From Burkholderiaceae bacterium (lineage in GTDB: Bacteria > Pseudomonadota > Gammaproteobacteria > Burkholderiales > Burkholderiaceae_C), in NCBI GenBank assembly GCA_023954035.1, contig JAMLIT010000036.1, forward strand, positions 1-39,354: DNA of 39,354 nt, read 5' to 3'. Shown one piece after another: positions 1 to 7,167 of this stretch. Both the position numbers and the translations under genes were made by a program. The notes below the pieces were generated by a model that searched no databases, was not told where the DNA came from, and was given only the letters and a program-made list of their open reading frames with translations. Within the stretch, counting starts at the first letter, position 1; every line of letters starts with the position of its first letter.

Positions 1-414
1 TTCAAGATCTGGGAGATGGCCTGCTTCGGCGGCTTCCTCGCGGGGCGCGAGGTGGCCCGGCGCATGGTGGCGCGCGGGCGCGGCACGATTTTGTTCACCG
101 GCGCCACGGCCGGACTGCGCGGCTCGGCCAACTTTGCCGCTTTTGCCGGCGCCAAGCATGCGCTGCGGGCGCTGGCGCAAAGCATGGCGCGGGAACTCGG
201 GCCGAAGAACATCCATGTGGCGCATGTGGTGGTCGATGGCGCGATCGACACCGACTTCATCCGCGAGAGCTTCCCCGAGCGCTATGCGCTGAAGGACCAG
301 GACGGCATCCTCAACCCCGACCACATCGCCGACAACTACTGGCATTTGCACGCCCAGCCGCGCGATGCCTGGACCCACGAGTTGGACTTACGCCCCTGGA
401 TGGAGCGTTGGTAG
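1..414 (+). CDS. SDR-family oxidoreductase-like protein, C-terminal part (5' truncated)
   Basis: The frame is open from the first base and ends at TAG 412-414; the N-terminal nucleotide-binding part lies outside the window. The visible 137 residues have the second half of a short-chain dehydrogenase fold: a TILFTG strand, the helix carrying the active-site lysine (FAGAKHAL), then ARELGPKNIHVAHVVVDGAIDT, which matches the usual SDR stretch before the substrate loop. The catalytic tyrosine of YxxxK is phenylalanine here (FAGAK), and the usual serine 13 residues earlier is Ala/Thr (TGATA). I recall a recognisable SDR subgroup with this FxxxK pattern, so this is probably a feature of the subfamily and not recent decay. 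Whether it still does redox chemistry is unknown. The next gene starts 18 bp downstream on the same strand. Confidence 0.8.
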   Translation, partial: FKIWEMACFGGFLAGREVARRMVARGRGTILFTGATAGLRGSANFAAFAGAKHALRALAQSMARELGPKNIHVAHVVVDGAIDTDFIRESFPERYALKDQDGILNPDHIADNYWHLHAQPRDAWTHELDLRPWMERW

Positions 415-432
415 ACCCTGCTGGAGCACACC

Positions 433-1029
433 ATGAGCAAAACCGTTGAATTCCTTTTCGACCTGGGCAGCCCCTACAGCTACCTGGCCTGGCACCAGTT
501 GCCCAAGGTGGCAGCGGCGCAGGGCGCCGCCATCGTCTATACGCCGGTGCTGCTGGGTGGCATCTTTCAGGCCACGGGCAATGCCAGCCCGGCCGAGGTG
601 CCGGCCAAGGCGCGCTACCTGGACGTCGATCTGCAGCGCTGGGCGCAGGCATGGGGCCTGCAGTTTGAAAGCAACCCGGCGTTCCCCATCAACACGCTGG
701 CGCTGATGCGCGGCGCCGTCGCCACGCAGATGCAGGGCGACGAGCCCTTCCAGCGCTACATGCAGGCGATGTACCACGCCATGTTTGGCGCGCCGCGCAA
801 TATGGGCGAGCCGGCCGAGGTGGCCGCAGTGCTCACGGCGGCGGGCTTCGATGCGGCGCAGTTCATGGCGCAGGTCGGCGAGCAGGCGGTGAAAGACCGG
901 TTGAAGGACAACACGCAGCGGGCGGTGGCGCGCGGCGTGTTCGGTGCGCCCAGCTTCTTCGTGGGCGACGAGCTGTTTTGGGGGCAGGACCGGCTCGATC
1001 AGGTGGCACAGGCGCTGGCGCGCGCTTGA
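433..1029 (+). CDS. 2-hydroxychromene-2-carboxylate isomerase-like (DsbA/kappa-GST fold)
   Basis: A 198-residue protein of the DsbA-like thioredoxin fold. Characterised members isomerise 2-hydroxychromene-2-carboxylate with glutathione in naphthalene breakdown. Visible hallmarks are the N-terminal FDLGSPYSY motif, whose Ser13 is the expected glutathione-activating residue in place of a CxxC pair, and GVFGAPSFFV near the C-terminus, which holds the cis-proline and the last strand. The length fits the family. The gene follows an SDR-like gene by 18 bp, so the two are probably co-transcribed, but no other aromatic-degradation genes are near. The true substrate is therefore uncertain and a general glutathione-linked detoxification role is equally possible. 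A palindromic repeat lies directly downstream. Confidence 0.85.
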   Translation: MSKTVEFLFDLGSPYSYLAWHQLPKVAAAQGAAIVYTPVLLGGIFQATGNASPAEVPAKARYLDVDLQRWAQAWGLQFESNPAFPINTLALMRGAVATQMQGDEPFQRYMQAMYHAMFGAPRNMGEPAEVAAVLTAAGFDAAQFMAQVGEQAVKDRLKDNTQRAVARGVFGAPSFFVGDELFWGQDRLDQVAQALARA

Positions 1030-1035
1030 TGCTCC

Positions 1036-1091
1036 CAAAAATATAGCTTCTAGCGCTTATACAGTAAGCGCTAGCAGCTATTCTTGCCTAA
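1036..1091. repeat. Dispersed palindromic repeat, copy 1
   Basis: A 17-bp stem with one mismatch (1043-1059 against 1065-1081) around a 5-nt loop, built on TAGCGCTTA/TAAGCGCTA. An A-rich stretch precedes it and a T/A-rich stretch follows. It sits between the isomerase gene and the broken Bug gene, which point at each other. A hairpin with A's on the left and T's on the right could terminate transcription from both sides. It is one of nine related copies in the window. Confidence 0.85.
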
Positions 1092-1097
1092 AAACTC

Positions 1098-1318
1098 GAC
1101 GGTGTTTGGTCCATCCACCGTCGCACCCGTAGCCTTCCCCAGCGTCTTGTAGTTCGCGCGTTCCCCCGCGCTGTCGAACGGCTTTGGCGGGGTGGGCACC
1201 GGTTCGGACGGCAGGTGGCCAAAGCGCGTCTTGGTCTCCGGGGCGTTCAGCGCCGCGACGAAAGCCTTGATCAGCTTGTCGATCACCGCCTTGAGCGGCG
1301 CCGGCCGTGGCGATTGCC
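1098..1318 (-). pseudogene. Broken copy of a Bug (tripartite tricarboxylate transporter) substrate-binding protein gene
   Basis: Read on the minus strand, this stretch encodes a C-terminal piece (KAFVAALNAPETKTRFGH, then EPVPTPPKPFDS and TVDG) that closely matches the last 65 or so residues of the intact Bug protein at 2872-3846. The similarity is also obvious base by base. Nothing corresponding to the first three quarters of the gene is present. The frame lacks the normal stop and runs on into the palindromic repeat. Both the broken and the intact copy carry the same palindrome just beyond their 3' ends, so the unit was either duplicated together with its repeat, or a tandem pair lost most of one member. 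Expression of a functional product is unlikely. Confidence 0.8.
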
Positions 1319-1435
1319 GCACGCGGCTCCCGCCCTTCGTAGGCGCCTTCTCACGCACTCCCTCGCAGCAGCCCTACGCGCCGGTCCCCAGCGCGTCTTT
1401 TACGCTGGCACCCTCGTGATCTACAGGAGTGCGCC

Positions 1436-1750
1436 ATGCCCCAAGGTGACAAGTCTGCCTATACCGACAAGCAGAAACGAAAAGCCGAGCACATCGAAGA
1501 TTCGTACGAAGAGCGGGGCGTCAGCAAGGCCGAAGCCGAAAAGCGCGCCTGGGCGACCGTGAACAAGGAATCCGGCGGCGGCAACAAGTCGGGCTCCGGG
1601 CACGGCACGCCGGAGAACAAGAGCGCGTCCAAGCGCGGCGGAAAAAAGGGTGGCGAGGCCTCGGCCGCACGGTCGGCCGAAGAGCGCTCGGCATCGGCAA
1701 AGAAAGCAGCAGCGACGCGCAAGCGCAATGCGGAAAAAGCCGAACACTGA
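1436..1750 (+). CDS. KGG-type small basic stress protein (often labelled plasmid stabilisation protein)
   Basis: A 104-residue, strongly basic, low-complexity protein. The N-terminus (GDKSAYTDKQKRKAEHIEDS followed by an acidic/basic helix and RAWATVNKESGGG) matches the family commonly annotated as plasmid stabilisation or KGG-motif proteins. The second half carries a RGGKKGGE segment and an Ala/Lys/Ser-rich tail typical of disordered, nucleic-acid-binding or desiccation-related proteins. CAGGAG at 1425-1430 sets the ATG at 1436. It lies 18 bp upstream of a YghA-type dehydrogenase with a similar Lys/Ala-rich N-terminus, so the two probably form a stress-related operon. The plasmid label looks historical; nothing here indicates a plasmid. 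The function is not established. Confidence 0.75.
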   Translation: MPQGDKSAYTDKQKRKAEHIEDSYEERGVSKAEAEKRAWATVNKESGGGNKSGSGHGTPENKSASKRGGKKGGEASAARSAEERSASAKKAAATRKRNAEKAEH

Positions 1751-1768
1751 ACCGGCAGACGCAGCATC

Positions 1769-2755
1769 ATGACCAAGACCGATCCGGCGAAGGCCGCGCA
1801 GGCTACCGCCAAGAAGACGCAGCGCCTGCAAGAGGGGCAAGACAGCCGCGACGCGCAGGCTGCCGCAAAGAAGCCCGCCGCCAAGCCCGCTCCCGGGCCG
1901 GGCCACGACGAGCCGGCGCCGCCGCTGCCGGCGCAGCACCTGCGCAAGCCGGGTCGGGAATCCGAGCTGAAACTGCCTCCGCGCTTTGAGGCGAAGCACT
2001 ACCGCGGCAGCGGCAAGCTCGAGGGCCTCTGCGCGCTCATCACCGGCGGCGACTCGGGCATCGGCCGTGCGGTGGCGGTGCTCTTTGCGCGCGAAGGTGC
2101 CGACGTCGCGGTGCTGTACTTGAACGAGCACGAGGACGCCAAGGAAACCAAACGCCATGTCGAGGCCGAGGGCAGGCGCTGCCTGTTGATTTCGGGCGAT
2201 GTGAAGGACCGGGCTTTTTGCCAGGATGCGACGCAAAAGGCTGTCAAGCACTTTGGCCGTCTGGACGTGCTGGTCAACAACGCCGGCTTTCAGTTGCACG
2301 CCGATGCGCTGGAAGACATCACCGAGGAGCGGCTCGATGAAACCTTCAGGACCAACATCTACGGCTACTTTCACATGGCGCAGGCGGCGCTGCCGCATCT
2401 CAAGCGCGGCGCCTGCATCATCAATACCGGGTCGGTGACGGGCATCAGCGGCAGCAGCCACCTGATCGATTACGCCGCCACTAAGGGGGCCATTCACGCC
2501 TTCACCCTGTCGCTGGCGAAGAACCTGGCGAACAAGGGCATACGCGTCAACGCCATTGCGCCCGGCCCGGTCTGGACGCCGCTGAACCCGGCCGACAAAC
2601 CCGCCGACGAAATTGCCGAGTTTGGCAAGGACACCGACCTGGGTCGCCCGGCGCAGCCCGAGGAAATCGCGCCGGCCTACGTCTTTCTCGCCGCGCCGGT
2701 GTGCGCGAGCTACATCACCGGCATCGTGCTGCCTGTGACGGGCAGCGTCGGCTGA
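1769..2755 (+). CDS. SDR-family oxidoreductase, YghA/general-stress type, with Lys/Ala-rich N-terminal extension
   Basis: A 328-residue NAD(P)-dependent short-chain dehydrogenase. After a charged, Pro/Ala/Lys-rich extension of about 75 residues comes the Rossmann motif TGGDSGIG (residues 92-99), then NNAG, catalytic Ser222, and the YAATK motif with Tyr235 and Lys239. The C-terminal PGPVWTPLNPA and the proline-rich extension match the group containing E. coli YghA and Bacillus general stress protein 39, whose physiological substrates are not firmly known. It is probably cytosolic: the extension lacks a hydrophobic core and is not a signal peptide. It follows the KGG protein by 18 bp. All catalytic residues are present, so activity is expected. 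Confidence 0.88.
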   Translation: MTKTDPAKAAQATAKKTQRLQEGQDSRDAQAAAKKPAAKPAPGPGHDEPAPPLPAQHLRKPGRESELKLPPRFEAKHYRGSGKLEGLCALITGGDSGIGRAVAVLFAREGADVAVLYLNEHEDAKETKRHVEAEGRRCLLISGDVKDRAFCQDATQKAVKHFGRLDVLVNNAGFQLHADALEDITEERLDETFRTNIYGYFHMAQAALPHLKRGACIINTGSVTGISGSSHLIDYAATKGAIHAFTLSLAKNLANKGIRVNAIAPGPVWTPLNPADKPADEIAEFGKDTDLGRPAQPEEIAPAYVFLAAPVCASYITGIVLPVTGSVG

Positions 2756-2798
2756 GCTTTGGCGGCAGCGGCGAAGGGCGATGCCGCACGTTGCTCCT

Positions 2799-2847
2799 AA
2801 AAAAATAGCTGCCAGCGCTTAGTTGATAAGCGCTGGCAGCCTTTTTT
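2799..2847. terminator. Dispersed palindromic repeat, copy 2; likely bidirectional terminator
   Basis: A perfect 14-bp stem (2808-2821 with 2827-2840; GCTGCCAGCGCTTA) around a 5-nt loop, preceded by seven A's and followed by CTTTTTT. In either direction this is a GC-rich hairpin followed by a U-run, the layout of an intrinsic terminator. It separates the plus-strand dehydrogenase from the minus-strand Bug gene. This is the best preserved copy of the repeat family in the window. Confidence 0.85.
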
Positions 2848-2871
2848 GCTTAAAAATCTGACGCTGCTCGC

Positions 2872-3846
2872 TCAATCCACCGTCGCGCCCGAGGCCTTCA
2901 CCAGCGTCTTGTACTTGGCGCGCTCCGCCGCCATGAAGCTGTCGAACTGCTCCGGCGTGGTGGGCACAGGTTCTGCCAGCAGGTGGCCAAAGCGGGTCTT
3001 GGTTTCGGGGGCGTTCAGCGCCGCGACGAAGGCCTTGTTCAGCTTGTCGACAACCGCCTTGGGCGTGCCGGCCGGCGCGACCAGGCCCCACCAGGTGTCG
3101 ATGGCAAAACCTTTGAGGGTGTCGGCCACGGGCGGTACGCCGGGCAGCGCGGGGCTGGCCTGGGCGGTCGTTACGCCGAGCGCCAGCAGCTTGCCGCTCT
3201 TGATGTTGGGCGCTGCGGTGGCCAGGTTGTCGATGTTGAAGTCCACCTGGCCGGAGAGCAGCGCCAGCTGCGCCGGGCTGCCGCCGTTGTAGGGGATGTG
3301 CACGGCAAAGATGCCGGCCATCTGCTTGAACATTTCGCCCGCCAGGTGCCCGGCGCTGCCGTTGCCGCCGCTGCCGTAGTTGAGCTTGCCGGGGTTGGCG
3401 CGCGCGTAGGCGATCAGGTCGGCCAGCGTCTTGATGTTGTGCTTTTTCGCCATCTCGGCGTTCACCACCAGCACGTTGGGCACGCGCACCATTTGCGTGA
3501 TGCCGGCGAAGTCCTTGGCGGCGTCGTACGGCATGCGTTTGAACAGCCAGGGGTTCACGGCGTGGGTAGCGGTGGCGGCAATGCCGATGGTGTTGCCGTC
3601 GGGCGCGGCCTTGGCGACCATGTCGGCGCCGATGTTGCCGCCGGCGCCGGGCTTGTTCTCGACCACGATGGTGCCCAGCGCGTCTTTGGCTGCCTCGGCC
3701 AGCGCCCGCGCGGTGATGTCTACCGGGCCGCCCGGGCCGTAGGGAACGATGAGACGGATGGGCTTGGATGCGTCTTGCGCCTGGGCGCCGGTGGCAAATA
3801 GCGCGGCGGCTGCGGCGCTGGCAAGGAGGAAGGTACGAAGTTTCAT
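2872..3846 (-). CDS. Bug-family tripartite tricarboxylate transporter substrate-binding protein
   Basis: A 324-residue periplasmic solute-binding protein. A signal peptide (residues 1-23, ending AQA) is followed by the family hallmark KPIRLIVPYGPGGPVDITAR, then ENKPGAGGNIGADMVAKA and YGSGGNGSAGHLAGEMF, both of which shape the ligand pocket. Bug proteins deliver carboxylates or related small molecules to TctAB-type permeases. They are greatly expanded in Burkholderiales and most have no permease gene beside them, as here, so the ligand cannot be told. The ATG at 3846 is chosen because it starts the signal peptide; a longer frame exists upstream. It is divergent from the cysteine-rich protein gene. 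A second, broken copy of its 3' end lies at 1098-1318. Confidence 0.92.
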   Translation of the reverse strand: MKLRTFLLASAAAAALFATGAQAQDASKPIRLIVPYGPGGPVDITARALAEAAKDALGTIVVENKPGAGGNIGADMVAKAAPDGNTIGIAATATHAVNPWLFKRMPYDAAKDFAGITQMVRVPNVLVVNAEMAKKHNIKTLADLIAYARANPGKLNYGSGGNGSAGHLAGEMFKQMAGIFAVHIPYNGGSPAQLALLSGQVDFNIDNLATAAPNIKSGKLLALGVTTAQASPALPGVPPVADTLKGFAIDTWWGLVAPAGTPKAVVDKLNKAFVAALNAPETKTRFGHLLAEPVPTTPEQFDSFMAAERAKYKTLVKASGATVD

Positions 3847-3958
3847 GGCCTGATTGTGCAAAAAACTGTGTGTCTGCGCTGTCTCCTCTGCTCTCCTACA
3901 GACGCAGGGCCAGCGATTCACTACAAGCAAGCATTGTTTCACTCTTGGGAGTACCGCT

Positions 3959-4312
3959 TTGAACACTGCCAACAACCTGCCCAACACCCCCGAACGCTAC
4001 GCCGAATGCATTGCTGCCTGCCAGGCTTGCGTGCTCGCCTGCGAGGGCTGCGCCAGCGCCTGCCTGCGTGAGAGCGATGTCACTGCCATGGCGCGCTGCA
4101 TCACGCTGGACCGCGATTGCGCAAATCTTTGTCAGTTGGCGGCCACCTTGATGGCGCGCGACAGCGAGCATGCGTCTGCGCTCTGTGCGTTGTGCGCCAA
4201 GGCTTGCGATGCCTGCGCACAGGAATGTGGCAGCCACAAAATGGACCACTGCCAAGCTTGTGCGGCCGCATGCAAGCGCTGTGCCGATGCGTGCCGGGCG
4301 ATGGCGCACTAA
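3959..4312 (+). CDS. Four-helix-bundle copper-storage-like protein (Csp/DUF326), TTG start
   Basis: With the start placed at TTG 3959 the product is 117 residues with 19 cysteines, spaced as CxxxC and CxxC along four predicted helices (for example residues 17, 21, 24, 28, 31, 35 and 76, 79, 83, 86, 90). This is the pattern of Csp proteins, which line a four-helix bundle with Cys and hold many Cu(I) ions. There is no Tat or Sec signal, so it resembles the cytosolic Csp3 group. The start was chosen because GGGAG at 3947-3951 lies 7 bp before the TTG. An in-frame ATG at 3854 would begin only 7 bp from the divergent Bug gene and add a poorly matching leader. The gene stands alone, with no copper regulator or exporter adjacent. 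Confidence 0.85.
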   Translation: MNTANNLPNTPERYAECIAACQACVLACEGCASACLRESDVTAMARCITLDRDCANLCQLAATLMARDSEHASALCALCAKACDACAQECGSHKMDHCQACAAACKRCADACRAMAH

Positions 4313-4334
4313 GCGCGAACCCCCGCTGGAAGCC

Positions 4335-5396
4335 TCAGGCGCCGTGCTTGTCTGCCTCCGAAGTAAAGGCGTCGGCAAAGAACTCTTCGGCTGGCAGGCC
4401 GCGCGCGCCGCAATACGCCTCGCGCGCGCTGTCGACGACGATGGGCGCGCCGCAGGCATAGACCTGGTGGCCCGAGAGATCAGCGAAGTCGTCGAGCACG
4501 GCCTGGTGCACAAAGCCAGTGCGACCGCTCCAGGCGTCTTCCGGCAGCGCGTCGGACACCACGGGCACGTACTGCAGTTGCGGCAACAGCGCTTGCTGAG
4601 CGCGCACCCAGGCGTCCATGTACAGGTCGCGCGGGCGCCGCCCGCCCCAGTAAAGCACCACCGGGCGGGTGCTGGCGCTGTGGTGGAGTTGTTCGATCAG
4701 GGCTTTCACGGGGGCAAAGCCGGTGCCTGAGGCCAGCAGCACCACGGGTTTGCTGGAGTCTTCGCGCAGGAAGAAGCTGCCGTACGGCCCTTCGATGCGC
4801 AGGATGTCGCGCTCTTTCATGCCGCCAAAAACATGGTCGGTGAATGTGCCGCCCGGCATGTGGCGCAGGTGCAGCTCAATGCCGCCCACGTCGGCCTGCG
4901 TGTGCGGCGCATTGGCCATCGAGTACGAGCGGCGCACGCCGCCTTGCAGCAAGAATTCGACGTACTGGCCGGCGTGGTAGCGAAACGCTTCGGTGGCCGG
5001 CAGCTGCAGGCGCAGGCGCATGACGTCGTGCGAGAGCGGCTCGCGCGCGGCCACGCGCACCGGGAACTTGCGGATGGGAAACGCGCCTTCGTCGGTGACC
5101 TGGCGCGATTCCAGCACCACGTCGGTCTGCGCCACGCCGCAGCAGGTGAGCACAAAACCGGCAGCTTCTTCCTCGGCGCTCAGCGCCTTGTCCTGGTGCT
5201 TGCCGTGCACCACCGTGCCAGAAATCTTCTTGCACTTGCAGGAGCCGCAAGCCCCGTCCTTGCAGCCGTAGGGCAGGCCAATGCCCTGGCGGATGGCCGC
5301 TGTCAGCATCGGTTCGCCGGGCTCGGCGACAAAGCTGCGGCCGCTGGGCAATACGCTGATCTGGTGGGCGGAATCTGCGGGCGGGGCGCTGCTCAT
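4335..5396 (-). CDS. Ferredoxin-type oxidoreductase (CDP-6-deoxy-delta-3,4-glucoseen reductase-like)
   Basis: A 353-residue flavoprotein reductase with an N-terminal plant-type [2Fe-2S] domain: Cys45, Cys50 and Cys53 in YGCKDGACGSC, plus Cys85 in LTCCG. It is followed by an FAD domain (RSYSMANAP) and an NAD(P) domain (GTGFAPVKA, YACGAP). It would pass electrons from NAD(P)H through FAD to the iron-sulphur cluster and on to a partner. In this group of bacteria it is usually named after the ascD-like reductase of deoxysugar synthesis, but no such pathway is nearby, so the partner is unknown. Cys55 and Cys86 are extra cysteines next to the ligands. It is transcribed divergently from the epimerase-like gene. 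Confidence 0.9.
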   Translation of the reverse strand: MSSAPPADSAHQISVLPSGRSFVAEPGEPMLTAAIRQGIGLPYGCKDGACGSCKCKKISGTVVHGKHQDKALSAEEEAAGFVLTCCGVAQTDVVLESRQVTDEGAFPIRKFPVRVAAREPLSHDVMRLRLQLPATEAFRYHAGQYVEFLLQGGVRRSYSMANAPHTQADVGGIELHLRHMPGGTFTDHVFGGMKERDILRIEGPYGSFFLREDSSKPVVLLASGTGFAPVKALIEQLHHSASTRPVVLYWGGRRPRDLYMDAWVRAQQALLPQLQYVPVVSDALPEDAWSGRTGFVHQAVLDDFADLSGHQVYACGAPIVVDSAREAYCGARGLPAEEFFADAFTSEADKHGA

Positions 5397-5438
5397 GCTT
5401 TGGGTATCCTCGTTGTTTCTTCAAGACGCGAATCAATT

Positions 5439-6380
5439 TTGCCTTCAAACCAAAGCCCTTCTGGCGCACTGCCTTCGCGCTTTCGCCGCCCGCGCCTGCT
5501 CATCGTGGGCTGCGGCGACGTGGGCGTGCGCGTGCTGCGGGCCTTGTCGCCGGGCTCTGCCATGCCGCGAATGCGTGTTCTGGCGCTCACCTCCAGCCCG
5601 GAGCGCATGGCCGAATTGCGCCAGCTCGGCGCGCAGCCGCTGCGCGGCAATCTGGACGATGCGGCCACGCTGCGCCGCCTGGCCGGGCTGGCAACGCAGG
5701 TGCTGCATCTGGCGCCGCCACCCCAGGCGGGCACGCAAGACACCCGCACGCGCGCGCTGATGCGCGCCCTGCGCCTGCGCACGCCGCCGCGTGCCCTGGT
5801 GTATGTCTCGACCAGCGGCGTCTATGGCGACTGCGGCGGTGCCTGGGTGAGCGAAACACGCGCCCCGGCGCCCGCCACCGCCCGCGCCGTGCGCCGGGTG
5901 CACGCCGAGCGCAGCGTGCGCCAACTGGGGCGCGCCGGCGTGCGCGCCAGCGTGCTGCGCGTGCCCGGCATCTACGCGCCAGACCGCGAGAACGGCACGC
6001 CCCAGGCGCGCCTGCGCCGAGGCACGCCGGTACTGCGGCCCGAGGACGATGTCTTCACCAACCACATCCACGCCGACGACCTGGCGCGGGCCTGCCTGGC
6101 GGCCCTGTGGCATGGCGCGCCGCAGCGCACATACAACGTGAGCGACGCCAGCGCGTTGCGCATGGGCGAGTATTTCGATCTGGCCGCTGATCTCTATGGC
6201 CTTCCGCACCCGCCCCGTATTGCGCGCAGCGACGCCGCCGAGCAACTGGGCGCAATGCAGCTGAGCTTCATGAGCGAGTCGCGCCGACTCGACGCAACAC
6301 GCATGCTCTGCGAGCTGGGCTTGCGGCTGCGCTACCCCACGGTGCGCGAGGGGCTGCAGGTGGGGAATGAAGTCACCTGA
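5439..6380 (+). CDS. NAD(P)-dependent epimerase/dehydratase-like extended SDR (YeeZ-like)
   Basis: About 313 residues. The N-terminus has a Rossmann motif GCGDVGVRV, followed by STSGVYGDCGG and a C-terminal half with VFTNHIHADDLARACLAAL and YNVSD, as in atypical extended SDRs related to YeeZ. The classical YxxxK pair of active epimerases is not visible after STSGVYG, where an Arg-rich RAVRRVHAERS stretch takes its place. No ATG lies in a sensible position; TTG 5439 is the best guess, 42 bp from the divergent reductase start, and TTG 5400 is a less likely alternative. The start is uncertain. The substrate is unknown. The gene ends just before a large foldback element. Confidence 0.75.
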   Translation: MPSNQSPSGALPSRFRRPRLLIVGCGDVGVRVLRALSPGSAMPRMRVLALTSSPERMAELRQLGAQPLRGNLDDAATLRRLAGLATQVLHLAPPPQAGTQDTRTRALMRALRLRTPPRALVYVSTSGVYGDCGGAWVSETRAPAPATARAVRRVHAERSVRQLGRAGVRASVLRVPGIYAPDRENGTPQARLRRGTPVLRPEDDVFTNHIHADDLARACLAALWHGAPQRTYNVSDASALRMGEYFDLAADLYGLPHPPRIARSDAAEQLGAMQLSFMSESRRLDATRMLCELGLRLRYPTVREGLQVGNEVT

Positions 6381-6383
6381 CGA

Positions 6384-7097
6384 TGTAGCTGCCTCAGAGA
6401 CAAGAACGAGAGCGCGGTTTTGATGGGCTCACGCCTCGTGGCAGAGGGCGGGAGCCGGGATGTGCGCCCGGCGGCGCAGTAACTTTTTTTGCCAAAAAAA
6501 GTCACCAAAAAAGGCTCGCCCTGCTGTCTGCGACCCCTTCGCTGCGCTGCGGGGCAACCTGCGGCGGGGCACTTGCGGGGTGCGCCGTGGAACTCACTTC
6601 GCTGCTGTGCAGCTGCGCTCGAACAACCACGGCGAATCAGTCAACAAAGCATGCGCGCACCTGCGCGCATGCCACCCCGCAAGCACCCCGCCGCAGGCGC
6701 ATCCACAAGGGCGGGGAAGTGCACGGGCCTTTGCTGCGCTCGGCCTGGGGGAAACGGTTCGCCCAATAGCGACGCATCGGGTTTTTTCTTGGGCCGAGCG
6801 AAGCAATGGCCCGTACGGATGTCTGAGCCCTTGTGGCCGTGCCGAGAAGCGCAGGGGCGGGCGGATCAGGGCTCGCGTCTGTTTGAGCACCGCAGGTGCG
6901 AGTTGAGCGAGACCCCGCCCGGCGCGAGCATCGCAGGTTGCTCCGTGCGCAGCACGGGGTCACGGACAGCAGGGTCGCCTTTCTTTTGGCATCTTTTCTT
7001 TGGCGACGCAAAGAAAAGATGCTCGCCTGCCGGGGCGAGACCCGGCTTCCGCCCTTTGCGAAATGGCGCTCTCCAATCTTTGTCGGAGGCAGCTATA
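6384..7097. repeat. 714-bp gene-free foldback element with nested inverted repeats
   Basis: The two ends match each other in inverted orientation over long stretches: 6384-6414 with 7066-7097, 6445-6459 with 7041-7055 (one mismatch in 15), and 6507-6563 with 6932-6987. Inside are further hairpins: 6558-6581 with 6674-6697, a perfect 11-bp pair 6649-6659 with 6662-6672, 6703-6711 with 6832-6840, and 6721-6746 with 6791-6816. Near each end is an A/T-rich hairpin: 6482-6490 with 6494-6502, and a perfect 14-bp stem 6989-7002 with 7009-7022. The open frames crossing it are arginine- and cysteine-rich and look like no protein I know. I remember similar sequences between genes in Burkholderiales and Xanthomonads, but this is recollection only. 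Its nature (mobile element, structured RNA or other) is not known to me. Confidence 0.75.
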
Positions 7098-7107
7098 AAG
7101 TCCCATG

Positions 7108-7160
7108 AAATAACGCGCTATCGCTTACTGGACAAGCGCGAGCAGCTATCAAAAAAATAG
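7108..7160. repeat. Dispersed palindromic repeat, copy 3 (degenerate)
   Basis: A weakened member of the AGCGCTTA family: CGCGCTATCGCTTA, then a short loop, then CAAGCGCGAGCAGCTAT and an A-run. It lies between the foldback element and the 3' end of the ubiM-like gene, so it could terminate that minus-strand gene. Confidence 0.65.
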
Positions 7161-7167
7161 AAAACGC

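Noticed and set aside
433-1029. Naphthalene-degradation cluster
   Set aside because: Only one isomerase-like gene is present; no dioxygenase, aldolase or regulator of such a pathway is adjacent.
1071-1358. A 95-residue minus-strand protein as a real gene
   Set aside because: It is only the tail of a Bug gene, with no start region or signal peptide and a stop supplied by the repeat.
3854-3958. ATG 3854 as start of the cysteine-rich protein
   Set aside because: It lies 7 bp from the divergent Bug start, has no ribosome site, and the added residues do not resemble the family.
6460-7160. Plus-strand open frames of up to 223 codons across the foldback element
   Set aside because: Their products are Arg/Cys-rich without any recognisable fold, overlap in several frames, and follow the inverted-repeat structure instead of codon logic.
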